Below are positions 25,413 to 32,237 of a stretch of 64,000 bases of DNA, piece by piece. Location of the stretch: the NCBI GenBank assembly GCA_003506435.1, contig DOAQ01000007.1, forward strand, positions 62,001-126,000. The letters run 5' to 3'. The notes beneath the pieces were generated by a model that was given only the letters and a program-made list of their open reading frames with translations, searched no databases and was not told the DNA's origin. The stretch's first letter is position 1. Every line of letters begins with the position of its first letter. Position numbers and translations under genes: made by a program. This DNA is from Prolixibacteraceae bacterium (GTDB taxonomy: Bacteria > Bacteroidota > Bacteroidia > Bacteroidales > Prolixibacteraceae).

Positions 25413-25895
25413 TTACAATTCTTTGACAGAAGCTCCCATGTTTTGATTTGCAACAATCCGTATTCCCCGTATCCAGGCGCGTTCGGCAGCCAGCATATCG
25501 TTTTCCGAATCGCCAATAAAGTACGACTGTGAAATATCGATCTTGTATTTGGCGATCAGCTTTTCGATCATCAGCGGAGCAGGTTTGCGGCACAGGCATT
25601 TTTCTACCTTGTCATGATGCGGGCAAACGGCAATTTCGACAATTTCGACACCGTGCACAGCAAGTAATTCCTGCATCTTCCGGTGTACTTTTTCTACATC
25701 GTCCATGGTGTAAAGCCCTTTCGAAATTCCGCCCTGATTGGTCACCAGAAACAGCTTATAGCCTTTATCCTGAATGCGTTTCAGGTTTTCGACAATACCT
25801 TCCACCAACTCCACGTCTTCGATTCTGAAAATATAGTAGTGGTTGGCATTGTTCAACACCACCCCGTCGCGATCGATGAAAACGGCTTTCGTCAT
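25413..25895 (-). CDS. gmhB: D-glycero-D-manno-heptose 1,7-bisphosphate phosphatase-like HAD enzyme
   Basis: A HAD hydrolase of 160 residues. Motif I is FIDRDGV (nucleophile Asp8, acid Asp10) and motif II is VTNQ. A zinc loop CPHH...CLCRKP is diagnostic of the HisB-N/GmhB group, and motif III/IV is FIGDSENDMLA. It should remove the C7 phosphate in making ADP-heptose for lipopolysaccharide. Other HAD sugar phosphatases share these motifs. It overlaps the rhomboid gene by 4 bases (ATGA), so both are on one transcript with holA. Confidence 0.82.
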   Translation of the reverse strand: MTKAVFIDRDGVVLNNANHYYIFRIEDVELVEGIVENLKRIQDKGYKLFLVTNQGGISKGLYTMDDVEKVHRKMQELLAVHGVEIVEIAVCPHHDKVEKCLCRKPAPLMIEKLIAKYKIDISQSYFIGDSENDMLAAERAWIRGIRIVANQNMGASVKEL

Positions 25896-26506
25896 ATTAT
25901 CATGAATAACTTATCGAGAAAAGTCCGCATTAAACCAGAGTCGATCAGCACGGGAAACAAGAAGCCAAACAGAGCCCCAAGGAAGTGAGCATCGTGGGCC
26001 ACATTGTCGTTTTCTTTTGCTTTGCGGCTCATGTAGTACGAATAAACCAGGTACAAAACGGCAAAAACAATTCCCGGGAATTTGATCACTCCGAAGAAAT
26101 AAACCGGGTTCCACGGGTCGAAGAAAATAGCGGCGAACAATATCGCAGAAACTGCGCCCGAAGCGCCAACCGCATTGTAGTAAAAATTGTTTTTGTGTTT
26201 GAAAAGCGCGTACAGGTTCGAAAATAATATTCCGCCAAAATACAGCAACAAGTAATATAACGTGGCATTTCGCCCAAACTGGTAATGAAAATACTGCTCG
26301 ATGGCGGTTCCAAACGAATAAAGCACAATCATGTTCACGATCAGGTGTTCCCAGTTGGCATGAATAAAAGCGTGGGTCACCAGCCGGTGATATTCTTTGT
26401 TGTGATAAATTTTACTCGCGTTGAATTGCAGTTTGTCCATCAGCGAACGCTGCTGAAATGCTGCAAATGAAACAACTGCCGTAATAATAATAATCAGGAT
26501 GGTCAT
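25892..26506 (-). CDS. Rhomboid intramembrane serine protease
   Basis: 204 residues with six predicted membrane helices. The catalytic Ser is in GASG (Ser116) and the catalytic His is in the last core helix (DAHFLGALFGF, His174). The structural WEHLIVNM with HxxxN lies in helix 2. It cleaves membrane proteins within the bilayer, but the substrate is unknown. It lies 11 bases after holA and overlaps gmhB by 4 bases. Confidence 0.92.
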   Translation of the reverse strand: MTILIIIITAVVSFAAFQQRSLMDKLQFNASKIYHNKEYHRLVTHAFIHANWEHLIVNMIVLYSFGTAIEQYFHYQFGRNATLYYLLLYFGGILFSNLYALFKHKNNFYYNAVGASGAVSAILFAAIFFDPWNPVYFFGVIKFPGIVFAVLYLVYSYYMSRKAKENDNVAHDAHFLGALFGFLFPVLIDSGLMRTFLDKLFMII

Positions 26507-26517
26507 AAAATATGGGG

Positions 26518-27516
26518 TTAGTGTAATATTTTATAAATCATTTCGCGCTGCAAATCGCCGGGATCTGACGAGACATTGCCCACTCCCTTCGATTTCATAT
26601 CGTATTCGCGCAGGATAGCAATAATCTCGACCAGCTTTTTGATACTGTAATTTTTCGCTGCCGTAACATACGACTGCACAAAATACGGATTGATTCCCAG
26701 TTTCGATGCCACTGCATTTTTCGATTTATCTTCCAGAAACTGGTAAACCAACAGCTTTTCGAAATAATAGTAAAGGGAGGAAATCACCCGGGTAATGGGG
26801 TTCGATCCGGGGTTGGCGCCAAAATAGTTGATAATGCGGTTTGCTTTCAGTACGTTTTTCTCGCCCAACGCATTTTGCAGCTCAAAAACATTGTATTCCT
26901 TGCTGATGCCGATGTTCCGCTCTATATGATCGGGAGTGATCTGGGTATTCTCGGGCAGCGAAATAATCAGCTTGTCGAGTTCGTTGGAAACTTTTCCCAG
27001 GTCGGCGCCTAGATATTCCGCCATCATGGCCGAAGCCTGCGGACTGATGGTGTATTTGTGGGTTGCCAGATAGGTATTTATCCAGGCTGGCAACTGGTTG
27101 TCGTAAATTCGGTTGGCCTCGAAAAGCACCCCGTTCTTATCAATCAGTTTCGCGAAAGTCTTTCGCTTATCAATCGACTTGTATTTATAATTGATCACCA
27201 GAATAGTTGACTGGAGCGGATTTTTCATATACGGCTCCAAATCCTCAATTTTCTTGATGTTCTGCGCTTCCTTTACAATCACCACCTGATGATTGGACAT
27301 CATCGGAAACCGCCGGGCATGCGTGATGATCGTATCCGGCTCAGTGTCTTTTCCGTACAAAACCGTCTGATTGAAACCTTTTTCGGCTTCTGTCAGCACA
27401 TTTTGCGCGATATAATCGGTGATTCTATCAATGAAATACGGCTCCTCTCCCATCAGGAAATACACCGGATGATAAATTTTCTTCTTCAGGTTTTGCAGAA
27501 TATCTTCAAATGTCAT
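26518..27516 (-). CDS. holA: DNA polymerase III subunit delta
   Basis: 332 residues. This clamp-loader subunit opens the sliding clamp. The N-terminal HPVYFLMGEEPYFIDRI replaces the P-loop found in ATPase relatives, as in other delta subunits. PQASAMMAEYLGADLGKVSNELDKLI and VFELQNALGEKN are family-typical mid-regions, and the C-terminal collar domain follows. It heads the holA-rhomboid-gmhB run. A short A-rich motif (27535-27557) lies just upstream. Confidence 0.94.
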   Translation of the reverse strand: MTFEDILQNLKKKIYHPVYFLMGEEPYFIDRITDYIAQNVLTEAEKGFNQTVLYGKDTEPDTIITHARRFPMMSNHQVVIVKEAQNIKKIEDLEPYMKNPLQSTILVINYKYKSIDKRKTFAKLIDKNGVLFEANRIYDNQLPAWINTYLATHKYTISPQASAMMAEYLGADLGKVSNELDKLIISLPENTQITPDHIERNIGISKEYNVFELQNALGEKNVLKANRIINYFGANPGSNPITRVISSLYYYFEKLLVYQFLEDKSKNAVASKLGINPYFVQSYVTAAKNYSIKKLVEIIAILREYDMKSKGVGNVSSDPGDLQREMIYKILH

Positions 27517-27534
27517 ACTGTCGGTTCAAATGGT

Positions 27535-27557
27535 GAAAGGCAAAAGTAAAAAATACA
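27535..27557. repeat. A-rich dispersed intergenic motif, copy 2
   Basis: GTGAAAGGCAAAAGTAAAAA-type motif in the gap between holA and the AMP nucleosidase gene. Copies also lie at 28-53 and 35048-35074. Confidence 0.5.
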
Positions 27558-27576
27558 GCGCAAACACAAAATTGGT

Positions 27577-28347
27577 TTAAAATTTCAGGTGTTTTACCGA
27601 CTGCCCGTTATTTTTGATTTCGAGCAGCGATTCGATGCCGATTTCGAGGTGTTCCCATGTAAATTCATCAGTTACTTTCCGGTCGCTTGCCGAAGTCTTC
27701 ACTCCGGTCGAAATCATGGGTTGGTCGGAAACCAGCAGCAATGCACCCGAAGGAATCTGGTTGTAAAATCCAACGGTAAAAATAGTCGCCGTTTCCATAT
27801 CAATGGCCATGGCCCGCGATTTTTCGAGGTACTTTTTAAACCGCTCGTCATATTCCCAAACCCGTTTGTTGGTAGTGTACACAACGCCGGTCCAGTAATC
27901 CTTTTTCCGTTCGCGGATGATGTGCGATACGGCCCGTTGCAGATTAAATGCAGGCAATGCAGGTATTTCGGGCGGGAGATAATCGTTCGACGTACCATCG
28001 CTTCGGATAGCGGCAATAGGCAGGATAAAATCGCCCAACTGGTTCTTCTTTTTCAGTCCCCCGCATTTTCCCAAAAACAGAACAGCATCAGGGTGTATCG
28101 CACTCAAAAGATCCAGAATGGTTGCAGCGTTGGGACTGCCCATCCCGAAATTGATGATGGTAACTCCCTCGGCGTGTGCATTGGGCATATTTCTGTCATG
28201 CCCAACAACGGGCACTTTAAATTTTTCGGCAAACATTTCTACATACAACTGGAAATTGGTCAGTAAAATGTGCTTCCCGAATTCGTTCAGAGGCCGGCCA
28301 GTATACCGTGGCAGCCAATCTTCAACAATTTCTTCTTTGGTCTTCAT
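27577..28347 (-). CDS. amn: AMP nucleosidase (short form)
   Basis: 256 residues from ATG 28347. A nucleoside-phosphorylase-fold enzyme that splits AMP into adenine and ribose 5-phosphate. Seen: VVGHDRNMPNAHAEGVTIINFGMGSPNA, LFLGKCGGLK, and AIDMETATIFTVGF with the MET-type substrate motif. The short form without the large N-terminal domain is the usual one in Bacteroidetes. The frame is open to 28767, but that part overlaps the divergent gene and codes for low-quality sequence, so the internal ATG is used. Confidence 0.9.
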   Translation of the reverse strand: MKTKEEIVEDWLPRYTGRPLNEFGKHILLTNFQLYVEMFAEKFKVPVVGHDRNMPNAHAEGVTIINFGMGSPNAATILDLLSAIHPDAVLFLGKCGGLKKKNQLGDFILPIAAIRSDGTSNDYLPPEIPALPAFNLQRAVSHIIRERKKDYWTGVVYTTNKRVWEYDERFKKYLEKSRAMAIDMETATIFTVGFYNQIPSGALLLVSDQPMISTGVKTSASDRKVTDEFTWEHLEIGIESLLEIKNNGQSVKHLKF

Positions 28348-28459
28348 AGTGTAAGTTTTACCAAATCCCACCCGGTGGGAATCATTCAGCAATATAAGTT
28401 TATTATTACTTTTATGGAATGAATTTGGCCCAAAAATACGAACATTGTTTATCAACAGG

Positions 28460-28933
28460 ATGCAAAAATTAAACCTGCCTGAATATTCTTTCCGGATAAA
28501 AAACGAAAACGGAAAAGAATCGGTTTTCGATGAACTGCGGAAGAAGTTCGTAAAACTGACCCCGGAAGAATGGGTGCGGCAGAATTTCATCCGGTTTTTA
28601 ATTGCTGAAAAGAAATTTCCTCCCGCGCTAATCGCCGTCGAAGCCGGGGTAAACGTGAACAACAACCTGCTGCGCGCCGACCTGATTGTTTTCGGGAAAG
28701 ACGGGCAACCGGCGCTGGCTGCCGAGTTTAAAGCGCCGACCGTGAAAATTTCGCAGGATACTTTCAACCAGATTGTACGTTATAACATGAACCTGAAAGT
28801 CGGCTACCTGATCGTGAGCAACGGACTTTCGCACTTCTGCTGCCGGATCGATTACCCGGACAACAGCTACGCGTTTTTACAGGAAATCCCTGATTATGCA
28901 GATTTAATTCATAATTCTATGTCGTCTGGTTAG
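28460..28933 (+). CDS. HsdR N-terminal-like nuclease-fold protein
   Basis: 157 residues from ATG 28460 (a TTG five codons earlier is open but weak). It matches the N-terminal restriction-enzyme-type domain: RADLIVFGKDGQP supplies the Asp and AEFKAP the Glu-x-Lys of a PD-(D/E)XK core, and YLIVSNGLSHFCC follows. There is no helicase domain or methylase nearby, so it is not a working type I restriction system. It is often found near holA in this phylum and probably has its own DNA-related role. Confidence 0.8.
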   Translation: MQKLNLPEYSFRIKNENGKESVFDELRKKFVKLTPEEWVRQNFIRFLIAEKKFPPALIAVEAGVNVNNNLLRADLIVFGKDGQPALAAEFKAPTVKISQDTFNQIVRYNMNLKVGYLIVSNGLSHFCCRIDYPDNSYAFLQEIPDYADLIHNSMSSG

Positions 28934-28951
28934 TAAAATTCTTCATGTTGC

Positions 28952-29016
28952 TTTTTGTGATTTTGAGCCTTTGTGGCAGAAAAAAATGCCACAAAAACAC
29001 GAAAAACTCAAAGAAT
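28952..29016. repeat. Nested hairpin element after the HsdR-N-like gene
   Basis: TTGTGGCA (28971-28978) pairs perfectly with TGCCACAA (28987-28994) around an A-rich loop. An outer TTTGAG/CTCAAA pair extends it. The sequence resembles dispersed Bacteroidetes intergenic repeats and may end transcription. Confidence 0.6.
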
Positions 29017-29078
29017 TCACTAAGCAATAACTTAAAAATAGACATTAACAAAATCATATTCAGCCAACATTCAAATTT

Positions 29079-29498
29079 ATGAAGCCACGATTAAACGTTG
29101 TAACACTGGGCGTTGCCAACATGGAACGCGCAAAAGAATTTTACCGAAATGCACTGGGCTGGGAACCCGTTGATCCCAACGACGGCATTGCATTTTACGC
29201 GCAGGGCGGTATTGTATTTGCCCTCTACCCGATGAAAGGACTGGCCGAAGATGCCATGCTACCGTCCGAACGGAGCGGATTTTCAGGCGTTACACTGGGC
29301 ATCACTCTCGACAGCAAAGAAGCAGTTGACAAACAATACCGGCAGATCATTGAAAACGGTGGTAAATCACTGGTAGAACCGCGCGACACATTCTGGGGCG
29401 GCTACGATTGCTATTTTGCCGATCCCGACGGCCATCCCTGGGAAATTGCATGGGCGCCGTTCTGGAAATACGATGAACAGGGAAGTTTGGTGATGTGA
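29079..29498 (+). CDS. VOC (glyoxalase/bleomycin-resistance fold) family protein
   Basis: 139 residues with paired beta-alpha-beta-beta-beta modules: VVTLGVANMERAKEFYRNALGWEPV at the N-terminus and GGYDCYFADPDGHPWEIAW at the C-terminus, where DPDGHPWE is the family signature. The metal site is incomplete by eye. VOC proteins can be lyases, dioxygenases or binding proteins, so the specific role is not assigned. It stands alone. Confidence 0.85.
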   Translation: MKPRLNVVTLGVANMERAKEFYRNALGWEPVDPNDGIAFYAQGGIVFALYPMKGLAEDAMLPSERSGFSGVTLGITLDSKEAVDKQYRQIIENGGKSLVEPRDTFWGGYDCYFADPDGHPWEIAWAPFWKYDEQGSLVM

Positions 29499-29835
29499 GA
29501 TTTTCGATTGATGATTTTTGAATGATGAATGTTGATTGGGGGGACCACCAAGAGAAGTATTCCTGCATTAACACCTTACTATTTGCAGGTTTTACACGTT
29601 ACGGATTGATGTATCCCTTTTCCATTGTCATTCAGGCGAAGGCCGGAATCTCCCCGCAAATCATCGCCCGCTGTATGCCAATGTCGTAATAGCCGCTGTA
29701 TGCTTCCCCTAAAAATTGGACGACATGTTCTAAACGTTTTATTTGCTGTTTGAGATATTGGATTAACTCGTCACAGACGAGAGAGCGCAAACCTCTCGTT
29801 ACCGCACGCTCAATCGAGAGGGAGGGAGGCCTTCA
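29499..29835. other. Intergenic region with REP-like hairpins
   Basis: 337 bases with no convincing gene. It contains GTCATTCAGGCGAAGGCCGGA (around 29626), similar to repeat cores at 33758 and 52091, and two strong hairpins at 29767-29821. A short minus-strand open stretch ends in IQRAMICGEIPAFA but has no start codon. I see no HEPN-like partner for the adjacent MNT gene. Confidence 0.6.
29767..29821. repeat. REP-like double hairpin
   Basis: Hairpin 1 is CTCGTC-aca-GACGAG (29767-29781). Hairpin 2 is CCTCTCG (29792-29798) with CGAGAGG (29815-29821). Two short stems separated by about 10 bases resemble paired REP sequences. No RAYT transposase is in the window. Confidence 0.6.
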
Positions 29836-30126
29836 TTACACGTAATTTACTTGTTTCAGAATTCCGTCTTTGATTTGATCCTTGAGAGCATTTTTGGTCA
29901 CCAAATCAATTTTTCTGTTGAAAATGTTTTCCAGATATATTTCAAGGGTGAAAAACTTCCAGCCAATGGGTTTTTCCAATTCAATAAGAATATCAATATC
30001 GCTTCCTTCGGAGTATGAATTGTCCGAAAATGAACCAAACAGACCGATCTCCTTAACAGCGTAATCTTGCTGGAGAATTGGTTTTAATTCTGCAAGTTTT
30101 GATAGTATTTCCGCTTTTGTAATCAT
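29836..30126 (-). CDS. MNT-type minimal nucleotidyltransferase
   Basis: 96 residues. The Pol-beta-type motif GLFGSF...SEGSDIDILIEL carries GS and the DxD metal pair, with a third acid likely in RKIDLVT. Small MNT proteins are usually the antitoxin beside a HEPN (HepT) toxin and work by AMPylating it. No HepT gene is seen on either side: downstream are REP-like hairpins, upstream a tandem repeat. It may be a solitary remnant. Confidence 0.85.
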   Translation of the reverse strand: MITKAEILSKLAELKPILQQDYAVKEIGLFGSFSDNSYSEGSDIDILIELEKPIGWKFFTLEIYLENIFNRKIDLVTKNALKDQIKDGILKQVNYV

Positions 30127-30201
30127 TCCTCAAATATAATCATTTCTGAAATGCGAATTAACAAGCATAACAGCTTCACAAAGATTGATGTGCAATTCAC
30201 A

Positions 30202-30369
30202 CTTTCCAAACGAATTCCATCTTTTTGCAGGATTCCGGCACTGTCTTGCGAACAATTTCCACCTTCTTGCGAGTGGGGTCCATTGTCTTGCAAATAATTT
30301 CCATCGTTTTGCAGAGCAATTCCACTGTCTTGCGAACGGTTTCCATCGTCTTGCAATCAAATTCCACTG
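30202..30369. repeat. 21-bp tandem repeat, eight units
   Basis: Units begin at 30202, 30223, 30244, 30265, 30286, 30307, 30328 and 30349, with exact 21-base spacing. The core is TYTTGCRA, four to five variable bases, then TTCCAyyk. The first unit is the most diverged. Because 21 is a multiple of 3, translation gives a heptad pattern on the minus strand (Q/R)W(N/K)xxA(R/K). There is no good start codon, so it is called a repeat rather than a gene. Confidence 0.85.
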
Positions 30370-30424
30370 GTGGAAACAGGCTGCAAGAAACAAAAGTTTG
30401 TTTGTGAAAGAGAAGTTTCTCCTC

Positions 30425-30432
30425 CCAGACAG
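30425..30432. repeat. Target-site duplication, left
   Basis: CCAGACAG directly before the left terminal inverted repeat. It is identical to 30543-30550. Confidence 0.8.
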
Positions 30433-30542
30433 GCTACTCTTTATACACAACTCACAGCATGTATATTTTTTCGGCCTGAAAGGCCGTTTTCTTGTCCGTC
30501 AACCATCATTTCCTTTTCTAAAAGATGTGTATAAAGAGTAGC
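30433..30542. mobile_element. MITE, 110 bp, with 17-bp terminal inverted repeats
   Basis: The ends GCTACTCTTTATACACA (30433-30449) and TGTGTATAAAGAGTAGC (30526-30542) are perfect inverted repeats. An 8-bp duplication, CCAGACAG, flanks both sides. Inside is a perfect hairpin, CGGCCT-gaa-AGGCCG, followed by TTTT (30472-30490), and no reading frame of use. Removing the element and one duplication restores a hairpin, TTCTCCT-CCCAGAC-AGGAGAA. An 8-bp duplication is seen for several IS families, and the parent element is not in the window. Confidence 0.85.
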
Positions 30543-30550
30543 CCAGACAG
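30543..30550. repeat. Target-site duplication, right
   Basis: CCAGACAG directly after the right terminal inverted repeat. It is identical to 30425-30432. Confidence 0.8.
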
Positions 30551-30589
30551 GAGAAGTCCCCGAGATACGAAGGGAGAGACGGTTGTATG

Positions 30590-30623
30590 AAAAATTGAGG
30601 GCTTCACGGAAAGTGAAACCCTC
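30590..30623 (-). terminator. Terminator of pepD
   Basis: GAGGGCTTCAC (30597-30607) pairs with GTGAAACCCTC (30613-30623), with one mismatch. On the minus strand CAATTTTTC follows. A run of 15 T (minus strand) precedes it, between the pepD stop and the hairpin. Confidence 0.72.
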
Positions 30624-30656
30624 AACAAAAAAAAAAAAAAACAATGAGTACAACTT

Positions 30657-32123
30657 CTATTTCTTTGGAATATTTTTCAGTACTTCGAGGGTGAAATCCC
30701 AGAATTTCTGCACGGTTGCGATGTTTACCTTTTCATCGGGAGAATGCGGAAAACGGATGGTTGGCCCGAACGAAATCATGTCCCAGTTGGGATATATTCC
30801 GCCCAGAATACCGCATTCCAATCCGGCGTGAATCGCTTTTATTTCGGGTATTTTCCCGTATTTGTCCTGATACACTTTCTGCATGGTTTTCAAGATGGGC
30901 GATTCCATGTTGGGTTTCCATCCCGGATAGGCTCCGGTAAAAGTAACTTTTGCCCCGGCCAGCACAAACGCCGACTCGATACAGGAAGCCAAATCTTCTT
31001 TGGCCGAATCAACCGAACTACGCATCAGACAGGCAATGCGGACGGTTTTTCCAGCGGCATCCGATTTTACAATGGCCATGTTACTCGAAGTTTCAACCAG
31101 TCCTTTCATGCTGTCGCTCATGCGGATCACCCCGTTCGGGCAGGTCATGATGGCATGTGTCAGGTTCACCTGCGTTTTTTCATCGATCACAGCCGAAGGC
31201 AATTCAGCTCCGGCGAGTTCAATCTTCATATCGGGTTCGGTAGCCGAAAGTTCCGCTTTAATGATGCCTGTCAATTCAGCAACCAAGGTTTTAAACGCAT
31301 CTGCTTTACCGGCGGCAACAGTGATGAGACCGAACGCTTCGCGCGGAATGGCATTGCGCAAACTTCCGCCTTCGATAGAGGCCAGACGAACCCCGCAGGT
31401 TTTGTATGCTTCCTTCAGGATACGGAAAAACGTTTTGTTGGCATTTCCACGACCCAGAATGATGTCCATTCCCGAGTGGCCGCCTTTCATCCCGGTAATA
31501 TTCAGTTTAAAAGCAACCGAACCTGCCGGAACTTTTTCTTCGGAATAACTGAACTCTGCGCTGGCATCTTCACCGCCTGCACATCCAACGTACAATTCGC
31601 CTTCGTCTTCCGAATCGGTATTCAGCAAAATATCGCCTTTCAGAATACCGGGCTTCAGGCCTTCGGCGCCATCCATACCAGTTTCTTCTGTAGCCGTAAA
31701 AAGTGCTTCAACCGGCCCGTGCTGAATATCTTTCGAGGCCAGAATAGTCAGGGCCGTAGATACGCCAATTCCGTTGTCGGCGCCCAGAGTAGTTCCATTG
31801 GCAGTCACCCATTCGCCGTCGATATATGCTTCGATGGGGTCGTTCACGAAATCATGTACTTTGTCGCTGTTTTTCTGCGGAACCATGTCGAGATGGCCCT
31901 GAAAGATCACCCCTTTGCGGTTTTCCATGCCCGGCGTGGCCGGTTTGCGGATGATGATATTCCCGGCTTCATCTTTTATAGTTTCTAATCCGAGCTTTTT
32001 GCCGAAGTTGAAAACATATTCCTGAATACGTTCTTCGTGATGCGACGGACGAGGAATCTGCGTCAGTTGATAAAAGTTTTCCCAAAGCGCTTTGGGTTCG
32101 AGGTTGCGTATGTCTTTGTTCAT
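30657..32123 (-). CDS. pepD: Aminoacyl-histidine dipeptidase (cytosol non-specific dipeptidase)
   Basis: An M20-family di-zinc peptidase of 488 residues. Metal and catalytic motifs: GHLDMVP (His, Asp), LGADNGIGVS (bridging Asp), TATEETGMDGAEGL (Glu base and Glu ligand), LLNTDSEDEGELYVGCAGG, and a C-terminal HAGLECGIL with a His ligand. It hydrolyses a broad set of dipeptides in the cytosol. An MFS carrier lies 114 bases upstream on the same strand, so import and cleavage of dipeptides may be coupled. The length matches the family. Confidence 0.95.
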   Translation of the reverse strand: MNKDIRNLEPKALWENFYQLTQIPRPSHHEERIQEYVFNFGKKLGLETIKDEAGNIIIRKPATPGMENRKGVIFQGHLDMVPQKNSDKVHDFVNDPIEAYIDGEWVTANGTTLGADNGIGVSTALTILASKDIQHGPVEALFTATEETGMDGAEGLKPGILKGDILLNTDSEDEGELYVGCAGGEDASAEFSYSEEKVPAGSVAFKLNITGMKGGHSGMDIILGRGNANKTFFRILKEAYKTCGVRLASIEGGSLRNAIPREAFGLITVAAGKADAFKTLVAELTGIIKAELSATEPDMKIELAGAELPSAVIDEKTQVNLTHAIMTCPNGVIRMSDSMKGLVETSSNMAIVKSDAAGKTVRIACLMRSSVDSAKEDLASCIESAFVLAGAKVTFTGAYPGWKPNMESPILKTMQKVYQDKYGKIPEIKAIHAGLECGILGGIYPNWDMISFGPTIRFPHSPDEKVNIATVQKFWDFTLEVLKNIPKK

Positions 32124-32189
32124 AGTTCTGTATGTTTTAAATATCTATATCTTATAAGGATTTTTCAATAAAAAAGTTCTATGGAATAA

Positions 32190-32223
32190 TTTTCCCGTTC
32201 TTGCCGGAGCAAAAACGGGAAAA
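32190..32223. terminator. Bidirectional-type hairpin downstream of the MFS gene
   Basis: TTTTCCCGTT (32190-32199) pairs with AACGGGAAAA (32214-32223). It lies between the MFS stop and the pepD start. The plus side is followed by CTATTTTTAATATTTT and the minus side by AT-rich sequence. It probably separates the two genes in part. Confidence 0.6.
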
Positions 32224-32237
32224 CTATTTTTAATATT

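Larger units (their letters stand above)
30127..30656. other. Repeat-rich accessory region
   Basis: 530 bases with no supported gene. In order it holds a 21-bp tandem repeat (30202-30369), a 110-bp MITE with target duplications (30425-30550), the pepD terminator, and a run of 15 A (30627-30641). Several frames are open through the repeats only because the 21-bp unit lacks stops. Confidence 0.75.

Noticed and set aside
28348..28767. 140-codon N-terminal extension of AMP nucleosidase
   Set aside because: It overlaps the divergent HsdR-N-like gene, and the encoded sequence is low complexity. The family's short form begins at 28347.
28460..28933. Type I restriction system
   Set aside because: Only the N-terminal nuclease-fold domain is present. 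There is no helicase, methylase or specificity gene nearby.
29640..29830. Degraded transposase or HepT gene fragment on the minus strand
   Set aside because: A short open stretch exists, but it has no start, no recognisable motif, and runs through REP-like hairpins.
30202..30369. Possible CRISPR array
   Set aside because: Units are contiguous at 21 bases with no spacer-repeat pattern, and no cas gene is present.
30130..30541. Open frames on both strands through the 21-bp repeat
   Set aside because: They are open because the repeat unit lacks stops. Starts are weak (one is a TTG inside the MITE end), and the frames compete with each other on both strands.
30744..31988. 414-codon plus-strand frame opposite pepD
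   Set aside because: It is antisense to a strong, full-length dipeptidase and has Phe/Ser/His-rich composition typical of shadow frames.
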